Assembly: GCF_949628215.1 (NCBI RefSeq)
Contig: NC_134280.1
Span: 51,114,621 to 51,178,620, forward strand
Direction: 5' to 3'
From: Phalacrocorax aristotelis
Lineage: Eukaryota; Chordata; Aves; Suliformes; Phalacrocoracidae
DNA: 64,000 nt
Part shown: piece after piece, positions 23,218 through 36,310 of the stretch
How positions within the stretch are numbered: the first letter of the stretch is position 1
How the letters are laid out: each line of letters starts with the position of its first letter
Made by a program: the position numbers and the translations under genes
The notes under the pieces: generated by a model
Told to the model about the DNA's origin: nothing
Database searches by the model: none
The model's input: the letters and a program-made list of their open reading frames with translations, nothing else

Positions 23218-24505
23218 GTAAAAGGCCTGAGTTTAATTCTGTTTCACCTCATTTGTCGTTTATTTTATTATATTAACCTCTCAAAGAGAAGCTTTTGTAC
23301 GCATCAAACTGTAACCACAAACCAAAGCCTGGCTTTAAATATAAAGGTCTAACTCTTCAGGGAGGAAACTCCTGTTTTCCCTAGGCTAATTTGCAGGGTG
23401 TGAACGGATACTGGGAAAGCACCACTCCGTATTAACGCTTTCTTTACCTGTGTTTATTCCCCAAGTGATGCAATAGCTGTTGTGTGATAGCTTGTTGGCT
23501 TTATAGATTTAAGCTCTGATAAAGGAACTGCAGATCTGTCAAAAATACCCCAAACTACCCTCCTCTTCCTTAAGAGAAGTTTCATGCATTTGCTTGAAAT
23601 TCTTGCTGCTCGTGCATCACAGATTACAAAGGATGAAGCAAGTAGGGAAGATCATCTGACCCGCTGATGCAGAAAAGGGGCTGGGGATGCTTTTGAAGAA
23701 TACTTTTTCGTTATGCAGAGCTGCCTTGTCTAGATCACACTCCACTTCTTTGAAACCCCTGGAAACCTCATGATGGGCTCTGGGTTGGACCTGGAGTGGT
23801 TTATTGTGATAGCGCTAACTGGAATTCTTCATGCCTTTGTATGTGTGCCTCATGGCATGCGTTATCTTCTGGGCAGCAGCTGCTGATTTAACCTACACTT
23901 GTCAAGTTCATAGGACCAAGGTAATCATCTGTAGCAGTCAGTCCCTTCTTCAGCAAACTGTGTGGTTGGGAAGCCCAGCGGGTAGTTGCCAGGGCCTGTC
24001 TGCTCTCCAGTATATGGTGGCTGAGAGGTCAGGTTCCTGGACGAAAAGTTCATCTTGCAGTCCACGTCCCATTGTCCCTACAGCATTCACTTGAATTCTG
24101 CAAGAGTCCCAATCCATGCTGTTTCCACTGTTTCATGTAAAGGGTCTGGGCATTCAGGAATCCACTTTTTTTTCCCCTCCTTCCTGTGACACAGATACTA
24201 CTTGCTGCTTTTAACAAGGCTAAGGTGAACTTTCTGTGCATCTAATCAGCCTCTAACCTGTACAACACTGTAGAGCTGTTTTGTGTTGCGTACAACAGTC
24301 TGTATCTATGGTGTGCCCTGGAAGCCACAATGTGTGTGGTATGTTGGGTTTGGTTTGCTGCCTGCCCTACTGTTAATACCATTGCAAGCTGATTTTTCAA
24401 GGGGTAGGAGAAAATATTTCACTTCTGACCACTGTCTGTGGGACCTAGGAGTTGTTTTCTCATGACTTCTTGGAGGGCTGTGTATCTGCAACACTCAGAC
24501 CAGAG

Positions 24506-24511
24506 AATAAA
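24506..24511 (+). terminator. AATAAA polyadenylation signal candidate
   Basis: First canonical AATAAA downstream of the PNPLA2 stop codon (about 4.1 kb). Could end a long PNPLA2 3' UTR, but unproven. Confidence 0.3.
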
Positions 24512-25130
24512 AGAGGATCTGCTGTCTGCCAGCACTGGGGTGTCCCTAGTACTTATTGTACATTCCCCAGATGTTTTGTCCATTTTAAAAAATTAATCTA
24601 GTAATTCCCTCCTCCTGAGAGAAGAGCTTTCACTTTAGCCAAAGTGATTGTGGGAGAAATAGCCGAACCTCCGTGTGTGTTTCCCTTAGGGGTCCATTTC
24701 TGCTAAACGTGTGCTAGATGTGGTGGGTGGCAGGGCTGTGTTGCCAAAGTCAGAGGGCCTTGCCAGCAGTTTTTTCACGCTTTGTTTCCTTCTTCCCCTT
24801 AAATCAATGAGAGGATGGACCACCTCACCTGGCTGCCACGTCAGCCAGTTCATTTGTGCCAAACACACCTTGTGCCTTTACCATGGGCTCTGCCCTGCCT
24901 GCCCTGTGTCCCCACGGTGTCTACCTTTCTGAATGCCGCAGTACTTGTCCCCCTCCTCTCCCTCCTTCCCCTTGCCTACTGGTGGGACGTTGCTCTGTTC
25001 CCAATCTGCAGGCAGCTCCACTAGGACAAGCTCTAGCTGCTTCCATCTTGCTGTGTGGATCCACAGCAGCCTTCCTGTACAGGGAGGGGAAACCTCTAGT
25101 TCCAAGCAGAAGACTTAAATGTAATATTGA

Positions 25131-25136
25131 AATAAA
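25131..25136 (+). terminator. AATAAA polyadenylation signal candidate
   Basis: Canonical hexamer followed by T-rich sequence, about 40 bases before the unassigned ORF at 25178. It may belong to the PNPLA2 transcript or be fortuitous. Confidence 0.3.
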
Positions 25137-25177
25137 AACCTTTTTCTTCTGGGGTTTTCTCTTGCTCTGGAAAACAG

Positions 25178-25378
25178 CTTCTAAAGCAGCTGTTTGAGTT
25201 AAATATGTCCTGGGACTCCGCTGCTGTCACCGAGTTTGAGAAGACCCTTAAGCACAAAATGCGCGTGGAGATCCTGTGGAAATCACTGATGTCAGAGCAG
25301 CAACTAGAGCAGCGACAGCATATGCAAGTCATGTATTTGCACGACAATGTCACTAAGCAGTGTTCACCGTCACTTTAA
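25178..25378 (+). CDS. Unassigned coding-like segment (terminal exon or small ORF)
   Basis: A 67-codon frame ending in TAA follows an acceptor-like site (ctctggaaaacag|CTTCTA). An in-frame ATG at 25205 would give a 57-residue protein beginning MSWDSAAVTEFEKTL, with a charged, helix-like middle (KHKMRVEILWKSLMSEQQLE). CpG dinucleotides are enriched here relative to the AT-rich flanks, as often seen in coding DNA. AATAAA at 25481-25486 follows the stop by about 100 bases. I do not recognise the family. Splicing from PNPLA2 exons 6, 7 or 8 (the exons ending in phase 1 or 2 nearest to it) meets an early stop, so it is not an obvious PNPLA2 exon. It may be the last exon of another gene, a microprotein ORF, or chance. 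Confidence 0.35.
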   Translation, partial: LLKQLFELNMSWDSAAVTEFEKTLKHKMRVEILWKSLMSEQQLEQRQHMQVMYLHDNVTKQCSPSL

Positions 25379-25480
25379 CAGTTCAGTATTAAATTGTTGA
25401 TGCTTTTTTCTCCTGTTTCCTTTTTCTAATGTTTTGCTGAAGAAAAGGTAACTATTTATTTTGGCAGAAATATACCTTCT

Positions 25481-25486
25481 AATAAA
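25481..25486 (+). terminator. AATAAA polyadenylation signal candidate
   Basis: Canonical hexamer about 100 bases after the stop of the 25178-25378 ORF. GT-rich sequence follows further downstream (around 25570). Confidence 0.4.
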
Positions 25487-26379
25487 AACTTTCTCAATAT
25501 ATTTACCTGGCTGTGGTAGGTTGCTTGCCTTGCCATTTAAAGCTTTATTAAATAATTTTTGAATGCACTGTATGATGTGGGTTTGTTTTGCTGGGCCCTA
25601 CCCCATTTATCCTGTTCTAAATCCTCAGGGTAAACGTGCACCGGCATGCAATGAACTAGGGCACTGTCCTAAAGGTGAAAAATTGTGCATTTTGGTCCAG
25701 TTCTGACTTCCCTGAGCTGAAATGCCCCAAACGATACTGGTCTCTGCTCTCTTCTGTTGGAGTTTCTGGGTAGACCCTGGTTTCCAAGAGGAAGCGAGCA
25801 CCATCTTGGGGGAGCTGCAGGTGAAAGGTTTAGTTAAAAAATCATTCACAAATTTAAAACTTCCCCAATCCAGGGGCATCTCGGGGAAACTGATCCTGTC
25901 TCTTACACCTTGTTTTACCAGTTGGTGAGAGAGATGATCTCAGCTGTTGTGCATCTGTCTATTTCAGTTGGACAACGAGGTCTTCCTGGGTTAATCTCCA
26001 GCTGGGGCAAAGGGAAAGGGTCAGCCCTGGGGCTTGGGGAAAGCCCGGGGCTCTCCTTGGTGCAAGCCCGAGGCATGCATCCCACCACTGCTACTGCTGG
26101 CTGGAATCCCCAGGGAGAGGGAAAACGACACCACACGGCTGGGGTTTGTTGCTGCAGGTGCGGCTGGGCTCGGGCTCTTTTTTTTTTTTTTTTTTTCCCT
26201 TTTTCCAGCCTTGACAGCAGTGAAGTGTAGAAGGATGCTTTGTGTGCTATCACAGGCACAAGTGCTGTAATTAATGTTACAGCATGCAGCTGATAAAGCA
26301 AACAGCTTTTTCGCTGCTAATGACAGCAAAAACCAAACATCCCAACTGGGTGCCGTTAGTCGCTGAAGTCGATCTTTCT

Positions 26380-27060
26380 TCCATAAATCAGCCGGGCGAT
26401 GCCCGCAGCTCTGCCGGGGGAGCGGCTGCGCCAGCCCCAGCCTGCGGGGTGGCGTCTGCCGGGGGATGTCTGGGGTTCTGGGGGGGAGCCTTGCTCCCCT
26501 TCCCTGAGTGGGGAGGCGGCGGCCCCGCTCCCGGGCCGGCCCGGCCGCACGGCGGGCTCTCCCTCGCCCGCCCGCTCATTTCCGGGTCGGGGCCGCCTCC
26601 AGCGCTAACGGCGGCTCCGCTCGCCCGTTCCCCCGGGACAGGGCGGCTGCCGGTGCCCGCTCCGCTCCCCCTGTGCCTCAGCCCAGGTAAGCGGTGTGAG
26701 GGGCTCCCCGCGGCGGGGCGGGCTGGGGGCGCGTTGCCGCTGGGGACGGGTTCCCCCAGCGGGGCGGCTGCCCCCCTCCTGCCGTTGTGTGCGGCCCTGG
26801 GCGCCGGGCAGGACCCCTCAGGGGCAGGACCCCGTCAGGGGCCCGAGCCTGCGGCGAGCAGCCGATGAGGACCCGGCCGCCGAGGTGTCGGGGAGCGGCC
26901 GCCCCACCGAAGGGCTGTGGTGGTGCCTTCGCCCTCGCCTCGTCGGCTTCCCTCGTCCCTCCCCTGCGGCTGTGGGGAAAGGGCAGTGGAGGGCCGGTGG
27001 GGCTCTGCGTGCTGGGGGGTCCTCACCTGCTGAAAGCGACGCACCTGCCTCGTCCCCAGC
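26380..27060. promoter_or_regulatory. CpG island with candidate noncoding first exon (donor at 26688/26689)
   Basis: The only strongly GC- and CpG-rich block in the window, with GC boxes such as ggggcgggctggg near 26713. A consensus donor, GCCCAG|gtaagc, ends a candidate exon at 26688. No TATA box is evident, as usual for a CpG-island promoter. The nearest downstream + strand gene is CRACR2B, whose first coding exon opens with untranslated bases at 46801, so this is the best candidate for its promoter and 5' UTR exon. That link is inference. Open frames across the island are typical of GC-rich DNA and not convincing. Confidence 0.65.
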
Positions 27061-30000
27061 TGTCGGTGGTCCCTTGCTGGCAAAGGACGGATATGGAGGA
27101 TCCACGTTCCTGTACAAAGCTGCCTTCTCTACCACACTCTGCTCAGAGACGTAGCTGCGGCCGTGGCTGTGGGATTCAGAGCGCTGCCCTGGTAGGGTCT
27201 GGGCTGGGGAGCTGCTGTCCCTTCTGCTGTCTCCCCTCCTCTGTTGCTCTGAAGTCTGCAGGCTTCTTTGAGATGAAGTCCAGGGGCTTTGGCCTTGTGC
27301 ACTGGACCTGAATGGAGATCTTTTAATTTCTCATTTTTTTCCAGCGCCTTCTGCTCAGGGAATGTTCTTTCTTACCCCGATCCAGGGGCAGATGATGCTG
27401 CACATCAAAGATGCCATGGGTCCGTATGGCAGCTGTGTTAGTGCTGCTTCTCCTTCTCTTCGGAAGGAAAAAATACCAGAGTTTTCTCTCTCCTAAGACC
27501 GCAGTGTCTTTCTCTTTAACATCCTGTGTGTGTGGGATGCACTTCAGTGAACTTGTGTATTGAACCTCAGGTCCTTCCTGTAGGGCTTCCTGAAAACAGC
27601 CAAAGGGAAAAGAGGCCAGCGATTGCCAGCCTTGGACACAGGGGCTCAGGAATATCCTGAGGATGCGGGATAATCCAAATGGAGCTTGCTTGTTTAGGGA
27701 TGACCCACTGAGTCCTTGCTTATTCTGATGGAGATGATGGCAGTTGTGCATCAAGGGGCTCTCAGAAAACTGGTAACTTACAGCCTTGCCTTACCCAGTT
27801 TCAGGGTCAATTGCATCTTATTTTTCATGTTCTAGAGCTATATTTATTTCTGAGGATCATATAAGCAGGTATATACAGATTAATATATATCTATACATCT
27901 CCTGAAGGCTATGGGAATTGCTTTTCTAGATCAAACAGATAATTAGTCTAGTCTGTCCTTTCACTCGTCGCCCATTCAGGTGGTCAAGAGGAGGTTCTGA
28001 GAAACTGCAGTGGGCTGGAGTAGAGGAATTCTCTTTGCCAGAGCATCCTACTGCACAGAGACTGATGAGAGACCTGAGGGGTAAAATTTTAGGATTCTTC
28101 ATAAGATGGTATAAAACCTCTCCAAAGCTATCTTGCTGGGCAAACAATGTTGTTCTCATTCTTCAGAGCATTGCTCTCTTGGTCCCTCTGCTGTGGGGTA
28201 AGTTGGGTAGCATAAACTGTTCAACTGGGAAGTCTGTTTTGTCTGTTTTGGATGTTTTGTCAAATAGGAAGATTTCCACCCCCCACCCCAATTTGATGCA
28301 TCTAACAAATCAAGACCCTACCATCTACTGGTCTGAAGATTGTATTGCAAAGGAGGACTTGACATGGGGCTGTCTTTAGCAGCACACAGACAGTGCTGCT
28401 GTTACTCGTGACTTTGCCAGGCAGCCTCAGAGAATAAACTAATGGGATGAGGACAATTGGCAGTAACCTAAATCATATGGGCACAGTTCCATGCACAATG
28501 TTCTTCACGGTCAGAGAGCTTTGCAGCTATTGATCCTTACGTACAATAAACTAGGTTTGGTTTCCATAATACAGACCATGTTAGTCACCATCTAAATCTT
28601 TTTGATCCGATAAGGCTGCTCAGGGGACTGAATCCACCCACCTCTCCTCACCTGCACGCAGGAGCTCATCTCAGATTTAAAGAGAGTGACAAGAAACTTC
28701 AGCTGTAGCAAATGTGTTGTCTTCCACTGAGCAGAGCAGCATCTTCCCTGTTCCTGCCAGACACCTTTGCTTGCTGTCCACATAAAGTCTGCGGTGGAAA
28801 TACTTGGTTTACTTGGAACGTCTGAATCTTGAATGATCCGTTTCATTGTCGCATCAAAAGAGCAGAACTGCAACCATTAGCAAGACTTTCTGTCCTTTGC
28901 CACTGTGTGTCCTTTGAGGTATTGATAGCCTGGCAGCTTGAAAGGGAAATGCTGTTGATGTTCTGATTACCCCTCTTAAAATATTTTTCTAGCAGTGTTC
29001 TCTTTTCCCTATCCTGCATTCTAAATATTTAATTTCTTGCTGATGCTGAGAAGGATTTCCCTATGCATGGACCTAATTGCACATTTTGCTAAGCAAATCT
29101 GACCTCTGCAGCTGTGCAAGGAGCACTGGGGTGGGTTCACTGAGTATTTCCTGTGTGCTTCTGCTGTTGCCAGCCCTAGGCTTTTAAAAACCATCAGCCA
29201 GACATTAAAAAAAACCAACCAGTGCCATGGGATAACATAAGTGTTTGGTTTGGGTTTTTTTTTAATTATGTACTTAATTTGCTTTCTCATGCTGATTTCT
29301 GATTGTCTTGGAGACTTCTGCGTGTCTGTATAAGCTACCAGAAATCCTTGAATTTCAGTATTTCACTTGACTGCAGGACCTAGGGGCCTCAAGTGGAATA
29401 ATGAATGTTGTAAGTTTTGGGAGAAGACGGTGCCAAACATCAGGTTAATAGCTGGTTGAGTATAGGTTGAGGTACTGTGAACTTTCAAGTGAAGTCTGGA
29501 GCCATGGTGGGCTTTCCTCTGCTGCATTTGGATTGGGGTAACATGATTGGGAAATACTGTGGACTTCTTAACCACGTGGTTTTTTCTTCACCATGTGTTA
29601 CAGAGTGCTAAAGCAGGAACAAATACTGTCTTGTGCTCTTAGAGACTGTAAATTTAATCCTTGGTTTGTTTTGGAGGAAATGGGGTATGGTACAGTGCTC
29701 TCATCTGGTTGGTGTAACTGGAGGAAAATTTGTCAAGTAATAAGATTGAGAGCCAAGAGGCTTGTAGCATCCCTGCTTTCTGTCCAGTGAAGTATGTGAT
29801 TGCAGTTAATTTAGCACAGATGTCATCTGAAGGAGGAGCTGTTGTCCTGCTTCTGTAGTTTTAATCTCTCTGCTGGTACATGACTTCGAATCACTTCTCT
29901 GCGCCAGCTAATGGCCCCATCTATGCAGAAGGGACTGCCTGGTTCAGAAGGATGTTTGAGGATTACATATGACTGAAAGCCCTGCAGGAAAGGTTTGTGT

Positions 30001-30771
30001 TCTGAGAATAGCAGGAGACCTCTAAAAATCTGACTGGGAGTCCTGAACCTGCTGACATCTACTGTGGTGGTCTAGCACTGTCTGGGCACGGGGCTGGCTG
30101 AGCTTGTGATGCTGGTAAGAACCTGGCAGATGCAAAGATGTCACTGTTCACAGCGGATGATGTATCCTGAGCTGAGGCAACCTGCCTTTCTGAAGAGATG
30201 AGAGTATGAATAAGGGGAGAGTTCTTAAGACCTATACTGCAGCTTTTTAAAAGAATTAACCTTTAGCATGTGTGCTGGATGAAGGTTAAACAACACAATG
30301 AAGGCCTGAAAAATGTTGAGTCCCATTGTTGTAGCTGTGCAATCAAGGTAACAGTATCTAGCTGTTTATTGCTTCCGATCTCAAGCTCTTCAAAAGAATA
30401 ACAAGCAGGATATCTGCAGACCTTTGGAGGAGTAGGACTGGTATCTATATGGTGTTAAAAATAAAATTGTGGAATGTCTAAATGTGTCATGTAGGCTATG
30501 GAAAGCAAACCTTTGGGGAAAAATCCAGCTATGTCTGGGTATAGCTAGGTGAGTCCAGCCTCTGGAAAAGGTGGGTTAGAAGCAGACAGCAGGCTTGCAG
30601 GCTAGCTGTAAGCCCTTAGCTGGGCATGGCAGGAGCTTAGGAGAGGTGCAGGTGTGGGAAGGCACATCTAATGAGTAATACAGGAAAGCTTGGTAGCCCT
30701 CACTGTTACAGTAGCTGAATACCTCTCCATCTCATTCAGCAAAACATCTCTGAGTAAGAGTAGTGGTGCTT

Positions 30772-30835
30772 TTGTCTGCCTCAGTTTCTCCTCTGTAAAA
30801 TGAAGAGGATGAAACCAAGCTCATCTCCAGCTGGT
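30772..30835 (+). repeat. MIR-like SINE fragment
   Basis: Contains 'gtctgcctcagtttctcctc' followed by 'tgtaaaatgaagaggatgaa', close to the conserved MIR segment around 'cctcagtttcc...tctgtaaaatg'. Assigned by recall of the consensus. Confidence 0.55.
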
Positions 30836-33800
30836 AATTTAAGCTGTAGGTGACCTCTAAGTTGACGGCATGATGGATGGTGAAGTTTTCTCTCTGGACA
30901 AATGGTCTGACTTCCTGTAAAATAAAATTGACTGGCTTATTTATTGGCAAGGACTAGCAATGCTGTACTGTCCCCAGGGAAGGTGAACTCTATGCCTATG
31001 CTAGCAGCTGAGGCGAAGGTGAGATGAGATGTATAAGTATTGCTGAGTCTTATTTTCCCCATAACTCTTGCTTGTGGACTACACGCTCAGTTGTTTGGGG
31101 TGGGACAGGCAGGCCAGCAGAGCCATCCCACTCTTGTGTGAATCGCTGCAGGCTGAACCTCCTGGTCTCTGCCCAGCTCCCCTCCTTGGCAGGTGCAGAG
31201 CTGCTGAGCTTTGCCCAAGAAGGAAGATGAGCATCATACATCGCTTAGATAAGATAAAGCATGACCAAATCTTTGTTACCCTTGGCAGGTGTGGCTAGGT
31301 GCTGTCTGGGATTTGTGCAGTTCTGAGGAATAGTCAGGTATTGCAGCTGTGGGGAGGGTTGCAAAGCCTCTTTAAGATCTGGAGACTTGATGCTGGAGCC
31401 CAGAAGGGAAGGTGGGTGCACCCCAAGGGACGGTGACAGCAAGGGCATGAGGGGTATGAGTGAAGGAACAGCCCACCTGGTAAGCCTGGAGGTAGAAGTA
31501 CTTCTGCTGTGTGTTCCTATGCCTGGGTCCTGCTGCAGACTCTCGGGTTGATGGTGCTCCATGAGTAGCTCCATCAGCTCAATGTCTGCTGAGCAGGTGC
31601 CCTGGTGTCTAGCAGGGCTGAGGACCTCTTCAGCAGCAGCGCTGCCAGAGCTTCTCTCTTCACCTATCAGGTTTTTGAAGTTCAAAGGTGTCTGTTGTCT
31701 TGAACTCTGCCCTTCTGTCTGAGATCATGGGAACTAGGAAAAGAATTCAGATTTATTCAGGGGAAAAGGACACTTGTGAATGCCCCCACAAATGTACATG
31801 TTTTTTCCATTGCACGCTTTGCTCTTGTGCTTGAGAGCTGCCTTCCCTCCTCCTTACCCTCTTTGCCTCTTCGGGGAGTTGGCAAGATCTCTGCTCTACC
31901 TTTCCTCCCCCCCAGATGCATAGCCAGAAGATTAATCCTCTGCTCCAATAAAGATGCACAAACCCCTTTGATTTAATGTGTTTCCTATGGCACAAAAAGA
32001 GTCTTTTCCTTCCCATGCAAATCTGGTTGCTCAGTCAAAGCTGCTAAATGCAAATAGACCACTTGTAGCTGTTCTCTCAGGGAAGATTAACGTGGGCTTT
32101 ATGTAAAGCATGAAGATAAGACCTCAGGAGCTTGGAGAACAGAGCAGTACGCAGATTTGTGCTGGAGAGAGGTCAGCATGGCTGTAGCTCATTCACAACC
32201 TGTTTCCAGACTTGAGGTGGGATACTAGGCAGGGGGATATTTCAGGTTGTCAGAATCAAAGAATTGAGCATTTATAGAAAAGGATTAAGAGTTGCTAGTT
32301 ATGGGTGTGTGTGGGTTGGTTGTTCTCTCCCCTCTCTCCTTACCACCTTCCTGCTGCAATCAAGTGCAGAATCGGCACTGACTGTGATTTGGTGACTCAA
32401 CTCATTCTGACGCCTGGGTCCCTTTCCTCTATTCAGGTTGGGCAAATAACATTCAGCCTGTCATCATACTTGAGAGCTCTCGCTATTGCCCTAAATATGA
32501 GGAGCTGTAATGATGCTTACATTGGCTTAATCCAATTAGATCTGAAAGTCCACTTCTCTGAAAAAAGTAAATGTTGTGTGCGGGGGCTGGTATTCAAGTG
32601 TCTTTACTAAATCAAAAACCTTTTCGGCATTGGTGGATGAAGCATTTTTCTTTTAAACATGTACTATTAAATACACAGGATGTGCAGTATGGTTGAATTA
32701 GCATTACTATGGGAACCATAACTTTTTGCATTTCCTGACCTTTATCCAAGTAATGCTAAGGATTTATTAATGTGGCTCCAAAATGCTATTTATTTTTTTG
32801 TGTTTGATAGGCTTTTTTGTTCTGGTCAGTACTAAGAGAGGCTTTATAAAGTACCCCAGGAGGAGTTTAGAGACAGGACAGGCTGCGAGGTGCAGAAGAG
32901 CAGTTTGCTCCCTTTTTTGTGCTGTTCTAGGAGCATCCCAGCGAGACCATGGTTCAGTGTTAAGCATCGCCTTTGCAGCAACAGTAAATAAAATGGTGAG
33001 TAAACTGTCTCACTCAGAGGCAAGTAACTCACTTGGTCTGCATTTGTTTGGGTTTATTTGCCTCAGCTACACAGCCAGAGCCTGTCTCAAAGGATGTGTG
33101 GTTCTGGGGCTGAGGTGAAGCTGAGCCAGTGAGGAGTGGAGAGGTGGTAGTCCTGGTCTGAGAGGAGCAGAGCTGCCCTCCAGCAGCATAGAGCCCTCCC
33201 AGACAGCTCGGAGGATCTTGCTGGCTCTGTTAAACCTGTGTTAACGACAAGTACGATGGCTTGTAGTAGCCTTCATTTTTTAGTCTGGGGTTTGAAATAA
33301 CCATCTTAAAATACATGGGGAAGGACCCACCTTTACCTTTGCTTTCTGCAGGTCCCATTTTCATTTGCTGCTGGGAGGATGGGGCTATTTGTAGCTCCTT
33401 TGTTTGCAGGTTGATGAGGTCTTTGCTCTTCAGATACCAGCTGGAGTCTTCTCAGTGGGAACTGGTAGAAGAGTGGTTTTTGTTCTCTGTAGAGGCTGGG
33501 CTTGCCCACTCGTGACTTGTATGGCAAAGCTTGTTTGCTGGGCAAATATTATCCTTGAGGGCTGACACGAAGAGGCTTGTGGCACGGGGGTGAGCGAAGG
33601 GGACAAAACTATACCAGGTATGCCTGCCAGGGTCTCAACATTTTCTTTTTTCCTTTGTCAGCTTCCAAGAAGTCCTCAGCCCTAACTAGTGGGAGCTGAG
33701 ACAGCTGAAGGCAACTCCATGCTGGCTGGAGGCCCTGAAGCTGCCATGGAGTGACAAATCCCCATCAGCATTTCCAGCTGTCAGCAGGCTGGGGTGGCTT

Positions 33801-36310
33801 TGCTTCCTTTCAGTGGTGCTGTGGGATAGAAGGGTGCTTTGATCAGTGGCAAGAGTAGAGGGTGGCACCTCTGGCTGCTTTAGTGAGAAAGTCCTGGGGT
33901 GTGGGGTGTGTTTTACAGTGCGTTGGAAAGATGATCCTTGCAGTGTCATCTTGTGCTTTACTTCTTTTTTTTTTTTTTTTTTTCCTAAGCTCTCTGCACT
34001 TCTCTTTGTGAAACAGGTTGCCACCTATGTAAAAGTGGAATTAAACTTGAGGCAGGGTTCACAGGGGTAGTTTTCAGCCCTGCCCTTCTTGAAACTGGAT
34101 GTGAGATAGGCAGCGAGCTACCTACAAGCACAGCTAGAGCTTCTCAGGAAAGGTAAATTCAGCACGAGATGAGGGATCATCTGCTTTCTTACCACTTCTT
34201 CCCCTCTTGCCTAAGGCAGCTCAGAAACAAGCCCTTCTCCTACACAGCCGTGTGCGAGGCAGGATTACAAGGAATTTACCTTGGGAGCTTAATAGCAGGT
34301 TTTCTTGTGCTGCTTTCTGAACTGATGGCTACTAGCCGATGTTGGAAAGGGGATGCATAGGGAGCATTGCAAACCACACCTCCTGGCTTGGACCTGCTCT
34401 GATACTGTATTTACAGTGGCGGTGTTTGTTCTCTGCTGGTTTTTTTTGCTGTGGAAGATACTGCTGGTTCCAGGGAAGGGGAGCAATACTGGCCTGCCAC
34501 TCAAGGTATTCGGGGACACCTGCAGAGTGAGAACATGAGGTTGTGTAACAGGGTGGAGGGGAGGGAAGAAAGTATCTCTCTCCTGGGCAAGGAGTTATTT
34601 GAGTAGAAGGAAGTCTGAACAAGTTTGTGAGTTGCTGTGTCTCAGCAGAGTTTCTCCTTAGGAACTTTCTGTTCTCACTTCCTGCTTTTGCTTTAAAGCA
34701 GCAGAGTAGAAAAGGGACAGAGACTCAGTGCAGACGCATTGTATATCACTGCAGAAAACAGTTCTTATTCTCCTGATGGAAGGGGGAAAATTTATTGATT
34801 GGTTTCCAAGAGCTGGAGGTGCTTAATTAACAGATGGTTAATGCTTCAGTTTGGATCACCCAATGTCTTTGCAAATGTTGAACTGAAGAAACTTGCTCTC
34901 AGTTCTGATGCGGTTCTGCAGGTCGTTTAACTAGTTCTAGTAACCCATTGATCTGGGAAACTACTGATTTAAAGTAACAGCTGCAATGGCTACATTTTCA
35001 AAAGTAAAGGGTGAAAAGTACGTACCTAAAATATATGGGATTGTGATGTTTTCCTATGAGATGGATGCCTTGAGCTGGTAAAATTAAAAACTAAGGATTT
35101 TCTGCTCCATTCTTTGTGAAGACTTAGAAAATTTTCTTTAAAAATACTTGTCAGGAAGTTTTCCACTCTCTCATAATAATACCTATTTCCACACCACCAC
35201 CACCCCCCTCACACCCCTGCAGTTTTCTGTAATCCTACAGCAGTGTTGTCAAAGAGGGGAATATTTTCCCCATAGTAATTTCACCTTTCACAGAACAGTT
35301 GTAGAAGTTGAAAAAGGCACGTCTCAGACAGCATCTGCTTCCAAGTTTGCTTCAAACGCTATTCCTTACATTGATTGCTCCTTGCACTAAGCAGTACCTG
35401 ATATGCAGGGAACATGTGCCCTTCAGTTGCACACATTATCCTGCTTTGTAGAGGAGCAGCTCAGGGCTTGTGTCTGCTCAAAACATAATTTGTTTTTTTG
35501 TCTTGTAGAAATCTGAGGCTTTTAGTATTTTGTTGTGATTGTCCTCCCAAATGAGGAAGGGAGAGGATATTTCTGATGTCTTACATGAGATCCTGGAATT
35601 CTTGGACATTCAGACCTATCCTCTCTTCTTTAGGGAGAGGGTGTGTTGACTCCCTGGATCCAAGACTTCACCTGTGGCCCCACAATGGTCTGACAGCCAA
35701 GAGGTATCTTTACTCAGTGCATAGGTTTCATCCTTATCCAGTGCACAGAATAGACCTTTTCAGGAAATGTATTTTGCATAGCACAGCCAGCATCGCCTTA
35801 GCTCACAGGAAGGGATGAATCTTTACCTTTACACCCACTGTTAGGGTTGATCCTTAGCTGAGAATTAGCCAAGTGTCATGCACCTGTGCACATGGCCATT
35901 TTCATCTCTGTGAGGCAGAGAACAGGTTAACAGTCGTCTTGGAAATTGGCTTCACCCAGCTGCCTCAGCTCTGTTTGTTGTTCTAATAGCATTTGCAGAA
36001 AGGTCAAACTGTCCATGAGTCCCATACCGTGGCTCCTGGGCAAAACCAATACATCACCAGCCACAGAGAGGCTTCTCCAGGGAGTTGTGGCCTAGAAATC
36101 CTCTCCATACTCATTCCTACTTGCCAGTCTCTGCAAACTGTTTTTGTCCTTTAAGTGCATCTTGCAGATTCAGAGTAGTGAGGTAAAGTTTCTCCCTATG
36201 GTCCCAAAAAAGATTTGGAGGTGGATCACTCTGTCCAGTTCTCAGGAGACTAGAGGTGAATTTCCTGGAATGAGGAAAAGATGGTTGAACTTCATGCATT
36301 CCCTCTGCAG

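Larger units (their letters stand above)
20426..26380. other. PNPLA2 3' UTR and intergenic region
   Basis: Nearly 6 kb between the PNPLA2 stop and a CpG island. The first canonical AATAAA I find after the stop is at 24506-24511, so the 3' UTR either is long or ends at a variant signal (an AATAAG is at 21161-21166). Two coding-like segments of unknown identity are described separately (23122-23217, 25178-25378). A 20-base poly-T run is at about 26178-26197. No recognised gene. Confidence 0.6.

Noticed and set aside
26284..26868. Long open frames over the CpG island
   Set aside because: Low stop frequency in GC-rich DNA gives open frames in several phases; composition is Ala/Gly/Pro/Arg without domains.
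31477..31663. Possible minus-strand exon with a repetitive Ser/Thr/Leu-rich frame
   Set aside because: The acceptor lacks a pyrimidine tract and no in-phase partner exon was found on that strand.
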